Program-made: the position numbers and the translations under genes
NCBI RefSeq assembly: GCF_003967535.1
Contig: NZ_BIFR01000001.1
Coordinates: 5,239,168 to 5,303,167 of the forward strand
Direction: 5' to 3'
DNA length: 64,000 nt
Source: Tengunoibacter tsumagoiensis
Lineage (GTDB): Bacteria > Chloroflexota > Ktedonobacteria > Ktedonobacterales > Ktedonobacteraceae
The notes under the pieces: generated by a model
What the model was told of the DNA's origin: nothing
The model's database searches: none
The model's input: the letters and a program-made list of their open reading frames with translations, nothing else
Shown: positions 34,070-42,473 of the stretch, in pieces
How the letters are laid out: each line of letters opens with the position of its first letter
How positions within the stretch are numbered: position 1 is the stretch's first letter

Positions 34070-35224
34070 CTATTTGAGACTCTCAAGATAGGCGACCAGC
34101 GCTTTAATCTGATCATTTGTCAATTGACCAATAGCCATATCGTTACCAGGCTTCACACCTTGTGGATCATGCAGCCATTTGGCAAGGTTACAATTGGCCA
34201 GGAGATCAGAGGCCGACTGATCAGTGTTACATTGACTGCTATTGTTATCCAATACGCCGCCAGCGATCAGACCACGACTTCCAAAGTGCGTCAGATTCGG
34301 TCCCAGAGGACATTCGTTGTTATTCAGATCCTTGGGATTGCTATCATCACAGACTTTGGCTGTGTCGATAAACTGCTGGGCATTGACGCCAACAATACCA
34401 TGGCAGCCAGCACAGGCACCAGCACCCTGGAAGATCTTCTGGCCCTCTTCAGCCAGGCTCCCCGAAGCAGGTGTTGCAGCATGCTGACTCTGCGCAGTGA
34501 GCCAGGACTGGAAGCCATCCGCAGACTCCACCTTTACCTCAAAGCGCATATTACCGTGTTGAGCACCACAGAACTCAGCACAGATACCCACAAAGGTCTT
34601 GCCAACCGTGTCATCGTCGGCCTTAAACCACTTCTTGTTATCATGGCCGGGGACCAGATCGGTCTTACCAGTCAACTGGGGAACCCAGAAGCTATGGATC
34701 ACATTGTTTGAGAAGAGATCCACATGCACGACCGTTCCAGCAGGAATAACCAGTGTATCAGCCGTCGTAATGTTGTACTGCTGATAATGGAACTCCCACC
34801 ACCACTGATGACCAATCGCCGTTACATTGACCGTCTTTGAATCAGCCGGCTGAGCATCGGGGGCCACCTGGAAGAGACCACGGATCGTAAAGACAAGAAT
34901 CACAAGCAAGAAAAAGGTTGGGATAGCGGTCCAGAGAATCTCCAGCGCAAGACTTCCATGATTCTGTCTGGGATTGACTGAATCTGGGCGCTCACGGAAC
35001 CGGAAGATGGAGTAGACCAGCATACCTTCGACGCCCACAAACACAACAGCAGCAATCACGAGGATCACCCAGAAGACAAAGCCTTCCTGCTGTGCCACAA
35101 AACCACGGGCATCGATGATGCTGGGAGACTGCTCTCCACAAGCGGATAGAAGAATGGAGGACAACAAGAGGCTACTCAATAAAAGTAACCATCGATTTGT
35201 CCTGCGAAATACAGGCATCCTCAC
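34070..35224 (-). CDS. ctaC: cytochrome c oxidase subunit II with fused cytochrome c domain
   Basis: 384 aa. The GTG at 35224 has AGGAG 8 nt upstream. Lipoprotein-type signal (LLLSSILLSACG, Cys29 region), two membrane helices (~45-68 and ~88-112), a cupredoxin domain with the CuA motif GICAEFCGAQHGNMRF, and a C-terminal cytochrome c domain with CAGCH. The C-terminal heme c makes this a caa3-type oxidase. That in turn requires the ccm genes 10 kb away. First gene of the oxidase operon with the shared respiratory operator ahead. Confidence 0.95.
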   Translation of the reverse strand: MRMPVFRRTNRWLLLLSSLLLSSILLSACGEQSPSIIDARGFVAQQEGFVFWVILVIAAVVFVGVEGMLVYSIFRFRERPDSVNPRQNHGSLALEILWTAIPTFFLLVILVFTIRGLFQVAPDAQPADSKTVNVTAIGHQWWWEFHYQQYNITTADTLVIPAGTVVHVDLFSNNVIHSFWVPQLTGKTDLVPGHDNKKWFKADDDTVGKTFVGICAEFCGAQHGNMRFEVKVESADGFQSWLTAQSQHAATPASGSLAEEGQKIFQGAGACAGCHGIVGVNAQQFIDTAKVCDDSNPKDLNNNECPLGPNLTHFGSRGLIAGGVLDNNSSQCNTDQSASDLLANCNLAKWLHDPQGVKPGNDMAIGQLTNDQIKALVAYLESLK

Positions 35225-35305
35225 GTCTAAATCTCCTAAGAACGTTGTTTAACGATGGATTATGATGTCATTGTTCAGGCGACATTCTTTCCATTTTACT
35301 GGTGT

Positions 35306-35370
35306 AGTGTAGCGACGGAGCCTAACACAAAACTTGCAATTTTTGAGGTGCACCTTACAAGAACCTGAAC
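35306..35370 (-). promoter_or_regulatory. respiratory operator and promoter of the caa3 oxidase operon
   Basis: On the minus strand: GTTCAG (35365-35370), 5 bp, TGTAAGG (35353-35359), 14 bp, TGCAAG (35333-35338), 6 bp, GTTAGG (35321-35326), 9 bp, and TACACT (35306-35311). Every spacing equals that of the ccm and ctaB promoters. The leader to the GTG start is about 75 nt. Confidence 0.65.
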
Positions 35371-35403
35371 ATGAAAGTGCAGTGAAACATCCTACCAACA
35401 GGC

Positions 35404-36288
35404 TTATAAGGCCTGCCCGCTCATGTCAGTGCTCTCGTCTAGCTCTTCCTCCAATGCATACAGCCTGAGCTCCTCCTCTTGCTGCTTACGCTCTTGAGCA
35501 AGCATCCAACGCAGGAAGAGGACGCTCGCCACAATAATGTAGGCGATATTCGCTGGCACCCACATGATCAGACCCCCCAACTGCTGGTCGGTCGCCGGTG
35601 AGATGCCCCAGACTCGTGGAGCATATATATAAGGAGCATAGAGCGGACTCATAAAGGTCAGACCAGCCCCTAACGCGACTGTGGGCATGCCGCCAAGGAA
35701 GATGTACAGGATCTGCCCACCCATTGACAGTCTCGGCAATCCCGTTGTCAATGGACTAAAGACTGGCCACCAGTAAATTACAGCCAGAACAATAAAGGTT
35801 AGATGCTCAAATAAATGGAGATAGGGATCATAGAGTGTGCGATCATAGAGCGCGGGCGCATGCCAGAGCCAGAAGTTCACATTATACAGCGTAAAGGCTA
35901 CCGCTGGATACGTCAGAACACGCCCAATACGCAACAGCACAGGCTGCTTAAGTGCCAGTTGTACCAGCCAGGCTGGCGTCCCCACAATCATCAATGGCGG
36001 ACCCACAATGGTCAGGAGTAGATGCTGAACCATATGAGCACTAAAGAGGTAATCATCGCCTAGAGCATCCAGAGGCGAGAAGAGCGAGAGAAAAATACAA
36101 TTCACGCCCAACAGAAAAGCCACCATCTGTCCCGTTGTGACTGGCTCGCCGATCTGCAAACGCTCGCGTAGCGGTCCAACTGCATAGAGGTAGAGGGCAA
36201 TGACTATTATCGTCCCTCCAATAATGGTTGGCTGCCAGTTCCACGCAGTCAACCAGAAATTTAGACCCAGACCAACATCTGCGAGCAT
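35404..36288 (-). CDS. ctaG: CtaG-type cytochrome c oxidase assembly protein
   Basis: 294 aa, seven predicted membrane helices. Family motifs: FSAHMVQHLLLTIVGPPLMIVGTPAWLVQLAL (~78-110, with conserved His residues), NFWLWHAPALYDRTL, HLFEHLTFIVLAVIYWWPV, and LGGMPTVALGAGLTF. Members of the Caa3_CtaG family are needed for CuB insertion or caa3 assembly in Bacillus. Lies directly upstream of coxB, 179 nt away, with its own leader that holds an unusual direct repeat. Confidence 0.88.
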   Translation of the reverse strand: MLADVGLGLNFWLTAWNWQPTIIGGTIIVIALYLYAVGPLRERLQIGEPVTTGQMVAFLLGVNCIFLSLFSPLDALGDDYLFSAHMVQHLLLTIVGPPLMIVGTPAWLVQLALKQPVLLRIGRVLTYPAVAFTLYNVNFWLWHAPALYDRTLYDPYLHLFEHLTFIVLAVIYWWPVFSPLTTGLPRLSMGGQILYIFLGGMPTVALGAGLTFMSPLYAPYIYAPRVWGISPATDQQLGGLIMWVPANIAYIIVASVLFLRWMLAQERKQQEEELRLYALEEELDESTDMSGQAL

Positions 36289-36380
36289 GAATATGAACCC
36301 TTTCTCAAAAACCCCCTACCTTGCTTCATATTCAAACGATTCTGTGCGAATATGAACCCTTCCTCAAAAACCTCCTACCT
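36289..36380 (-). promoter_or_regulatory. direct repeat and inverted nonamers ahead of ctaG
   Basis: 33-bp direct repeats at 36289-36321 and 36348-36380, 59 bp apart and about 90% identical. On the minus strand each ends in GAGRAAGGGTTCATATTC; the proximal one supplies the ctaG ribosome binding site (AAAGGG 9 nt before ATG). A third copy of the nonamer TTCATATTC lies between them in inverted orientation (36325-36333). This could be an operator or a remnant of a local duplication. Confidence 0.5.
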
Positions 36381-36446
36381 ACTATAGCAGGGGAAGCGCA
36401 GAGCAACAAGAGAGAAAAACTTCCGAGTATGGTCCGACTGACAAAC

Positions 36447-36511
36447 ATTCAGGTAATTGTAAGGTGGACTTCAGGGATTGCAAGGGCTCTATCAGGAGAG
36501 GCGACGACAAT
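36447..36511 (+). promoter_or_regulatory. respiratory operator and promoter of ctaB-sco
   Basis: On the plus strand: ATTCAG (36447-36452), 5 bp, TGTAAGG (36458-36464), 14 bp, TGCAAG (36479-36484), 6 bp, ATCAGG (36491-36496), 9 bp, and GACAAT (36506-36511). It points towards ctaB, while the ccm and cox copies point to minus-strand genes, so orientation relative to the gene is conserved. The implied leader to ctaB is about 245 nt, and I see no further gene or clear structure in 36512-36757. Confidence 0.62.
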
Positions 36512-36763
36512 AGGCAAAGTCGCAATCCCTTGTCTCATAGGGATCTACTCCTCCTCGCTTTCGTGCGATAAAGCTTTATAGCTCAAAGAGGAGTGTCAAA
36601 AAAAACTATCAGGTCAGTCTGGCCATCAGGCGCAGCGGCGTATATCTGAGATCAATGAGATCAAAAGAAATCAAATAAGATCAGGCCAGTTTTTAACGTC
36701 ACCATACATTAGCGAAGGTCTCAAAAAGTGAGTCGGTAGACCTCGAAAGAACAGAGATTGGAT

Positions 36764-37678
36764 ATGATAGAGACACAGATTACCCCCACACAGGGGTCAC
36801 TCCGTCAGACCATCGCCAGCTATGTTAACCTGATGAAACCTCATGTGACCGTCCTTTTGCTGGGCGTTACGGTGGCTTCGATGGCAATTGCTGGTCGTGG
36901 CTTGCCCTGGAAATGGGAGACGCTACGCTTGGTTCTGGGTACCTTGATTGGCGGAGCTATGGCCGCTGGCAGTGCCAACTGCATTAATTGTTATATCGAT
37001 CGTGATATCGATCAGATTATGGGGCGTACGCAGAAACGTTCCATCCCTTCAAAGAAAGTTCAACCAACTCAGGCTCTTATTTTTGGCGTCTTGCTCGGTG
37101 CTCTCTCTTTTGTCATTCTCTACGGGCTCGTCAATCTGCTCAGTGCCATCCTGGCTTTCTCCGCTATTCTGTTCTATGTCTTTGTCTATACTCTGGGCCT
37201 GAAACGGACAAGCACCCAGAATATTGTCATTGGCGGAGCCGCTGGCGCTGTCCCTGTCCTCGTAGGATGGGCCGCTATGACGAATAATCTGAGCCTGGCT
37301 GCTATCTGGCTCTTCGCAATCATTTTCTACTGGACTCCACCACACTTCTGGGCCCTCTCGCTTCTGATTAAGAAAGACTATGAGAAGGCCGGTGTGCCCA
37401 TGCTACCAGTTGTGATGGGAGACGAAGAGACACGCAAACAGATCCTCCTCTACACCCTGCTTCTGGTTACTGTCAGTATCGTTCTCTTTGCGATGCATGC
37501 TATGGGGTATATCTATCTGGTCGGAGCTCTGATCCTGGGCGGGATTATGCTGTACATGGCAGTTCGCCTCTGGCAAGAGAAGACCAAAGATTGGGCCAAA
37601 ACCCTGTTCTGGTTCTCTAATTGCTATCTGGCCGCAATCTTCGCTGTCATGGTCATTGACCGCGTTTTGCACTTCTAG
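36764..37678 (+). CDS. ctaB: protoheme IX farnesyltransferase (heme O synthase)
   Basis: About 304 aa from the ATG at 36764 (a TTG at 36758 is in frame; the RBS is weak for both). UbiA-type prenyltransferase with eight or nine helices. First Asp-rich motif NCYIDRDIDQIMGRTQKR (~73-90), second motif WTPPHFWALSLLIKKDYEKAGVPMLPVV (~190-217). Adds a farnesyl group to heme b to make heme O, the precursor of heme A for the oxidase. Starts a two-gene unit with sco, 15 nt downstream. No ctaA is present in the window. Confidence 0.93.
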   Translation: MIETQITPTQGSLRQTIASYVNLMKPHVTVLLLGVTVASMAIAGRGLPWKWETLRLVLGTLIGGAMAAGSANCINCYIDRDIDQIMGRTQKRSIPSKKVQPTQALIFGVLLGALSFVILYGLVNLLSAILAFSAILFYVFVYTLGLKRTSTQNIVIGGAAGAVPVLVGWAAMTNNLSLAAIWLFAIIFYWTPPHFWALSLLIKKDYEKAGVPMLPVVMGDEETRKQILLYTLLLVTVSIVLFAMHAMGYIYLVGALILGGIMLYMAVRLWQEKTKDWAKTLFWFSNCYLAAIFAVMVIDRVLHF

Positions 37679-37693
37679 GAACGGTACACATTT

Positions 37694-38356
37694 ATGACTA
37701 GCATACGTATGAGCTGGCGACTCGCCTCACGGCTCTCTGTTATTACGTTCGCAGTTCTGGTAATTATCATCGTTGCTCTCGTACAGGCCACTAACGGGAG
37801 CAAAACACAGAATGGCGATACGACGAATAATACAACGACCTCGGTCACCAGCGATGGCCTGCAAGGCGTTGATCTCGGCGGCAAAGTAGCTCCAACCTTT
37901 CAACTAACCGATCAATACGGGAAGTCGGTCAGTCTGGCAGATATGAAAGGGAAGCCAGTTATCCTGACCTTCCTGTATACAAACTGCCCTGATATCTGCC
38001 CGCTTACCGCAGAACATCTTCACAGCACTCTTCAGGCATTGGGAAGTGATGCCAGCAACGTCAATATTCTGGCTGTTAGCACTGATCCAAAGCGCGATAC
38101 GACCGAGGCTGCCCTTAACTTCTCTCGCCAGCATAATATGCAGGATTCCTGGCATTATCTGGTGGGCACGCAAGAACAGCTCTCGCCCATCTGGTCCAGC
38201 TATAGTGTCTACGCTCAGACGCAGCAGCAGATTGTCAATCACACCTCAGCGCTCTATCTTATCGACAAACAGGGGCACGAGCGCGTCTTTATGAACGGCG
38301 ACACTTTTACCCCCAGCCAGCTGGCCGCTAACATCAAAATTCTGCTCAAAGAATAG
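37694..38356 (+). CDS. SCO1/SenC/PrrC-family copper chaperone
   Basis: 220 aa. Membrane anchor (~15-37), then a thioredoxin-like domain with FLYTNCPDICPLTAEHL (CXXXC copper ligands) and the third ligand His in VNHTSALYLID (~175). Delivers copper to the CuA site of subunit II. The Asp in DPKRDTTEAAL is conserved. Co-transcribed with ctaB. ATG preceded by GGAACGG. Confidence 0.92.
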   Translation: MTSIRMSWRLASRLSVITFAVLVIIIVALVQATNGSKTQNGDTTNNTTTSVTSDGLQGVDLGGKVAPTFQLTDQYGKSVSLADMKGKPVILTFLYTNCPDICPLTAEHLHSTLQALGSDASNVNILAVSTDPKRDTTEAALNFSRQHNMQDSWHYLVGTQEQLSPIWSSYSVYAQTQQQIVNHTSALYLIDKQGHERVFMNGDTFTPSQLAANIKILLKE

Positions 38357-38415
38357 CCTCTCGCTTATTCTATGGCCTCAGGCATATCATTCCACTGCGA
38401 CTATGGTCGTCGATC

Positions 38416-38462
38416 GTACAAGCACCCCAAACATACTCTACGTGTTCTCAGGGTGCTTGTAC
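38416..38462 (+). terminator. hairpin downstream of sco
   Basis: GTACAAGCACCC and its perfect inverted copy GGGTGCTTGTAC form a 12-bp stem with a 23-nt loop, 60 nt after the sco stop. The U-run is missing, so it may be a factor-dependent end or an mRNA-stabilising hairpin. The rest of the 38357-38659 spacer is AT-rich and shows no gene. Confidence 0.45.
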
Positions 38463-38659
38463 TGCACAACCAACATACATGTGTATTAAGGTTTCATAAA
38501 TACTGCCTCTTTCTCCCGTCCTACAATTGACTGAAGCTATTCCATGAGTTATCCTATAGAATATGTAACTTTTATACTCATTACAGAGGCATATAGCCTA
38601 AAATAATGAGTAAGTTTGTGACTTTTTATATATTTTATTAGTACTTTGGAAGAAAACGC

Positions 38660-39643
38660 ATGGAAGAAGCATCGACCTGGCGCGATTTATTAGGAAAGAT
38701 CATTAGCGACACATCAGAACGCCAACGCATTGCAGATCTACTAGGCATTAATCCAGTCACGCTCATCCGTTGGGCAACGGGAAGGTCTAATCCGCGGCAA
38801 GATAATCTTCGTCCATTACTCGATGCAATACCTACCAATCGCAAACGCATGATCGAGCTCATTGTCCAGGAATTTCCACATTTTTTGAATAGTCCAATCA
38901 GCTCTGACGAAAAACTACCAGAGATATCTTCGGCTTTCTACGCTCATGTTCTCAATGTGTATACAACCAGTCCACATCAATTACGCTCTTCCTCGGTCAG
39001 CCGAATTATCCTCCAGCAGATTTTAAGCCATCTTGATCCACAACATCTGGGCCTGGCAATCATCATTGCCAAATGTGTTCCCCCTGAGAAGGGCCAGAAA
39101 GTCCGTAGCCTCCGCCAGACCATAAGCCGCTCAAATGGACCATGGGAGGCTCTTGAACAGCACACAGCCTTCTTAGGTGCTGAATCACAGGTAGGACATG
39201 CCATTACTACCAGGCACCCGGTCATTGTGCAATCTCATCAAGAGAAGCTTCGCCTTTTCCCTCATCATCATATTACGCAAGAAGGGAGTATTGCGGTCTA
39301 TCCCATTTTGATGTCTGATCATGCCGCAGGGAGCCTCTATATTGCCAGTACCCAACCCAATTACTTTACACCAGGACTCCTGGAACTGATCCGATCCTAT
39401 ACTGATCTGCTGGTACTCTCATGCACGCCTCAGGAATTTTATGATCTCAATGCGATTGAACTGGGAATTATGCCACGTTTTGAAGAGCAATGGCCTTATT
39501 TACAGACGCTTCAAGAGCGTATCACCCACCAGATGATACTGGCAGCCCAGCAAGGGCAGCCGCTCGTTCGGCCAGATGCCGAAGCAATTGCCCTCCACGA
39601 ATTGGAGAATGAGCTGCTAAGGCTGAACTTGCGTGAGCAGTGA
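38660..39643 (+). CDS. HTH regulator with a GAF-like sensory domain
   Basis: 327 aa. The N-terminal HTH of Cro/XRE type is RQRIADLLGINPVTLIRWATGRSNPRQDNLRPLLDAIP (~22-60, its helices read RIADLLGI and NPVTLIRWATG). Residues ~150-250 look like a GAF domain (HTAFLGAESQVGHAITTRHPVIVQ, SIAVYPILMSDHAAGSLYIAS). A C-terminal helical region follows. The ligand is unknown. It sits between the sco unit and the COX4-BON gene in the same direction, so a role in respiratory or redox control is possible but unproven. GGAAG lies 7 nt before the ATG. Confidence 0.75.
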   Translation: MEEASTWRDLLGKIISDTSERQRIADLLGINPVTLIRWATGRSNPRQDNLRPLLDAIPTNRKRMIELIVQEFPHFLNSPISSDEKLPEISSAFYAHVLNVYTTSPHQLRSSSVSRIILQQILSHLDPQHLGLAIIIAKCVPPEKGQKVRSLRQTISRSNGPWEALEQHTAFLGAESQVGHAITTRHPVIVQSHQEKLRLFPHHHITQEGSIAVYPILMSDHAAGSLYIASTQPNYFTPGLLELIRSYTDLLVLSCTPQEFYDLNAIELGIMPRFEEQWPYLQTLQERITHQMILAAQQGQPLVRPDAEAIALHELENELLRLNLREQ

Positions 39644-39755
39644 ACCAGAGACAGGTTGCATCCAGAGCCAACTTTTGCTATGCTTTAGGAGAAGGACAAT
39701 TATTAATTAATCAATAGGCGTCCACCCTGATTGTATACCATTCGCGGAGGAGAGC

Positions 39756-40547
39756 ATGGACACTTCCCTTCAAAGAACAAGCCTGGTTGAAGATGAGTTA
39801 GAGCCATCAACCGAGGCTTATCAGGAGACTGAAGAGGAAGAACATCATATTCACCTGCCCCGTCCGAGCCTGTGGCCCTTTCTATTGAGTGCGGCCATCT
39901 TGATCACGGTAGCAGGTCTGCTGTTCATCCCAGATAGTCCCTGGCTTTCATTAATCGCAGCCCCTTTTATTCTGGTGGGCACCCTTGGCTGGGCTTTAGA
40001 AGATCCTATGGGGTCAGAAGAGGCTCCTGCACAGCCGCGCCGGCGCTACGAACCAACATTATCTGCTCAACAGGTACTGGATCGAGCGCGTGCCATTGTT
40101 GAGAGCACTGTGACCTTTGGCAGTACTGCCTACAGCACTCATCCTGTCAAAGTTGAGCTAGAGAATGAAGGTCCTGAGGGGGTTGTACTGGCCCTCTACG
40201 GGAAACTTGAGTTGCAAGCACAGCGTGAGGCGATCACCGAGGCTCTGGCTGATCTTCCTAACGTGGTCGAATTGAAAAATTTCATTGTTGCCGAAGATGA
40301 GATTTTGCAGACGGCCTATAAGCGTGTTGACGATATGAAGTCCAAGGGTAAGCTTGATGGCGCTCAGGGGATCTCGCTTCTGGTGGAAAATTATATTTTA
40401 CACATCTATGGCGATGTTCCCAACAGCACTATGAAGTATGCACTTGAGCGTGAACTGATTGGTATCCCCGGCGTCAAAGTCGTGGTCAACCATATCGGGC
40501 TCAATAAAAATATTCCTGGTAACCTGGGAAAGACACGCAACGCTTAA
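39756..40547 (+). CDS. COX4-like membrane hairpin fused to two BON domains
   Basis: 263 aa. An acidic N-terminus (~1-35) is followed by PRPSLWPFLLSAAILITVAGLL and a second hydrophobic segment ending LVGTLGWALEDPM (~36-90). That matches the PS-WP...GW-LE pattern of the oxidase subunit IV-like protein at 31904-32251. Residues ~107-185 and ~190-250 are two BON-type domains (VKVELENEGPEGVVLALYGKL, AITEALADLPNVVELKNFIV, then ISLLVENYILHIYGDVPN, ALERELIGIPGVKVVVNHI). BON domains bind lipid or envelope structures. GGAGGAGAG precedes the ATG; terminated by the hairpin at 40561. Confidence 0.65.
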   Translation: MDTSLQRTSLVEDELEPSTEAYQETEEEEHHIHLPRPSLWPFLLSAAILITVAGLLFIPDSPWLSLIAAPFILVGTLGWALEDPMGSEEAPAQPRRRYEPTLSAQQVLDRARAIVESTVTFGSTAYSTHPVKVELENEGPEGVVLALYGKLELQAQREAITEALADLPNVVELKNFIVAEDEILQTAYKRVDDMKSKGKLDGAQGISLLVENYILHIYGDVPNSTMKYALERELIGIPGVKVVVNHIGLNKNIPGNLGKTRNA

Positions 40548-40560
40548 TTTTCAAGATGTG

Positions 40561-40601
40561 AAAAAAGCGAACTCAACCTTGGCGGTGGGTTCGCTTTTTT
40601 T
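40561..40601. terminator. bidirectional rho-independent terminator
   Basis: GCGAACTC (40567-40574) and GGGTTCGC (40587-40594) form the stem, flanked by AAAAAA on the left and TTTTTTT on the right. It serves both the plus-strand BON gene, 13 nt after its stop, and minus-strand ftsZ, 58 nt after its stop. Confidence 0.88.
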
Positions 40602-40658
40602 GTGTGCTTACTTCCTATGTGCGCAAACTGTTAAGGTGATGAATACGTACACCAATGA

Positions 40659-42188
40659 TTAACGTTTACGCAAGAAGGCTGGAATATCAATGGCGTCACC
40701 GGATGGTGTGTTGCGGCTGTTGCGAGCCATCTCGGTAGCACCACGATCGAGACGACGAACATGTCGCTGCTGGCCATTGCCCCGTGGCTGAAGAGGCTGG
40801 TCCTCAGGCATAGGTACGGGCAGATCATCGAGAGCATCGCCCATCTCGGTCGGCTCATCGATCTCAAAATCGATCTCTCCACCATCACTCTCGTCTCGGC
40901 CCATAGTAGGCAGCGCATCACGGCCCGGAGGAGGTGGCGTCAAAGAACGCTGACGGCCAGTATCTCCACTGGGAGAGAGCGGCTGCACGCGCGGTCGCCC
41001 TGGTGCATCGGTCGAAGAGGGTGGCTGATTAGGGCGCATGCTCGCAGGCAATGGACCAGTAGGGCGATTGGAGACATTCCCGGCTGGCGTCAGGCCAGAA
41101 GCATTGGGGCGTTGACCATTCGTTCCTGAGCCATAGGGTGTACCAACTGCATGAAGGCGGCTACGATCATAATCCCCAGGCGTAGGAGCGGGCCGAACTG
41201 ACGCGAACTGGGCAGTAGATGGGCGTCCACTTCCATTATCAAATCCGGTGGCGATGACAGTAATCTTGACGCGACCATCATAATTGGGGTCTTGTACAGC
41301 CCCGAAGATAATATTGGCATCTGGATGAGCAGCCTGACTGATAATGTCAGCAGCCTCGTTCACCTCAAACAGGGTCATATCCATGCCACCTGTAATATTA
41401 AAGAGCACACCACGTGCCCCACTGATATCAATATCAAGCAGAGGACTGGCAATAGCAATCTGAGCCGCATCAGTAGCTCGCGTATCACCACTGGCTTCAC
41501 CAATCGCCATCAATGCAGAGCCAGCAGCAGACATAATTGTTTTCACATCTGCAAAGTCCAGGTTAATCAATCCAGGCACAGTAATGAGATCACTGATACC
41601 TTGAATTCCCTGGCGCAGCACATCATCAGCCAGACGGAAGGCCTCCGAAAGAGGTGTGCGCTTATCAGCTACTTGAAGCAGGCGGTCATTGGGGACCGTA
41701 ATGAGCGTATCAACATGCTGCTTCAGGTTGTTAATTCCCTCTTCAGCCGACAGCTGGCGTTTCTTCCCCTCAAAGCTAAAGGGGCGCGTAACCACACCAA
41801 CAGTCAGTGCGCCCACCTCGCGAGCGATCTGAGCTACCACGGGACTTGCTCCAGTCCCGGTTCCGCCGCCCATACCAGCAGTAATAAAGACCATATCTGA
41901 ACCTTTTAAGGTCTCATAGATCTCTTCTGCATTCTCTTCTGCCGCCTTCATGCCAACGCTTGGATTGCCGCCCGCTCCCAGGCCACGGGTCAGCTTATCC
42001 CCGATGCGAATCCGCTGTGGCGCTTCTGTCAGCAGCAAGGCCTGGGCGTCTGTATTGATAGCAATGAATTCGATGCCAGTCATATTCGCCTGGATCATAC
42101 GATTCACTGCATTACTGCCCCCGCCCCCGACACCGATAACGCGGATCTGGGCGAAGCCTTCAAGTTGATGATTTCCCATAGGTAACAT
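40659..42188 (-). CDS. ftsZ: cell division GTPase FtsZ
   Basis: 509 aa, longer than the usual 350-420 because of a ~185-residue Pro/Ser/Arg-rich C-terminal linker. GTPase domain: GVGGGGSNAVNRMI (~17-30), tubulin signature FITAGMGGGTGTGASPVVA (~100-118), T7 loop NLDFADVKTIM. The C-terminal end reads GDAIDIPAFLRKR, matching the conserved FtsZ tail peptide (D-I-P-x-F-L-R) that binds FtsA. GGGGG lies 8 nt before the ATG. Last gene of the division cluster, 285 nt after ftsA, so it may have its own promoter. Confidence 0.97.
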   Translation of the reverse strand: MLPMGNHQLEGFAQIRVIGVGGGGSNAVNRMIQANMTGIEFIAINTDAQALLLTEAPQRIRIGDKLTRGLGAGGNPSVGMKAAEENAEEIYETLKGSDMVFITAGMGGGTGTGASPVVAQIAREVGALTVGVVTRPFSFEGKKRQLSAEEGINNLKQHVDTLITVPNDRLLQVADKRTPLSEAFRLADDVLRQGIQGISDLITVPGLINLDFADVKTIMSAAGSALMAIGEASGDTRATDAAQIAIASPLLDIDISGARGVLFNITGGMDMTLFEVNEAADIISQAAHPDANIIFGAVQDPNYDGRVKITVIATGFDNGSGRPSTAQFASVRPAPTPGDYDRSRLHAVGTPYGSGTNGQRPNASGLTPAGNVSNRPTGPLPASMRPNQPPSSTDAPGRPRVQPLSPSGDTGRQRSLTPPPPGRDALPTMGRDESDGGEIDFEIDEPTEMGDALDDLPVPMPEDQPLQPRGNGQQRHVRRLDRGATEMARNSRNTPSGDAIDIPAFLRKR

Positions 42189-42473
42189 TTCCGTGGCCCC
42201 CTTTCGAGTCTCTCATCTATAGAACGAACAACGCCCAATCAGACAACACCGCCTTGCGAAAGTTTTCCTACAAATGAGTTAACGCGCACACTGCATAGAT
42301 AAAGTGTTTCACTCAATATATTTTTACGTATTATTGTAACGATCAGGAAACCCTACTATAGGGGGACGAGAGGTTGCGTATCCGCTGGACGTGTTCTGAT
42401 GTAATCTTAAGCATACCGTAGAACATGATTTACCGCAAGTACTGTCCGTATCATCCTGCCTATCCGATCCCAT

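Noticed and set aside
23421..36511. Operators as a classical phosphate (Pho) regulon
   Set aside because: The repeat spacing fits PhoB-type proteins in general, but all target genes are respiratory and no phosphate gene is in the window; the ligand or signal is left open.
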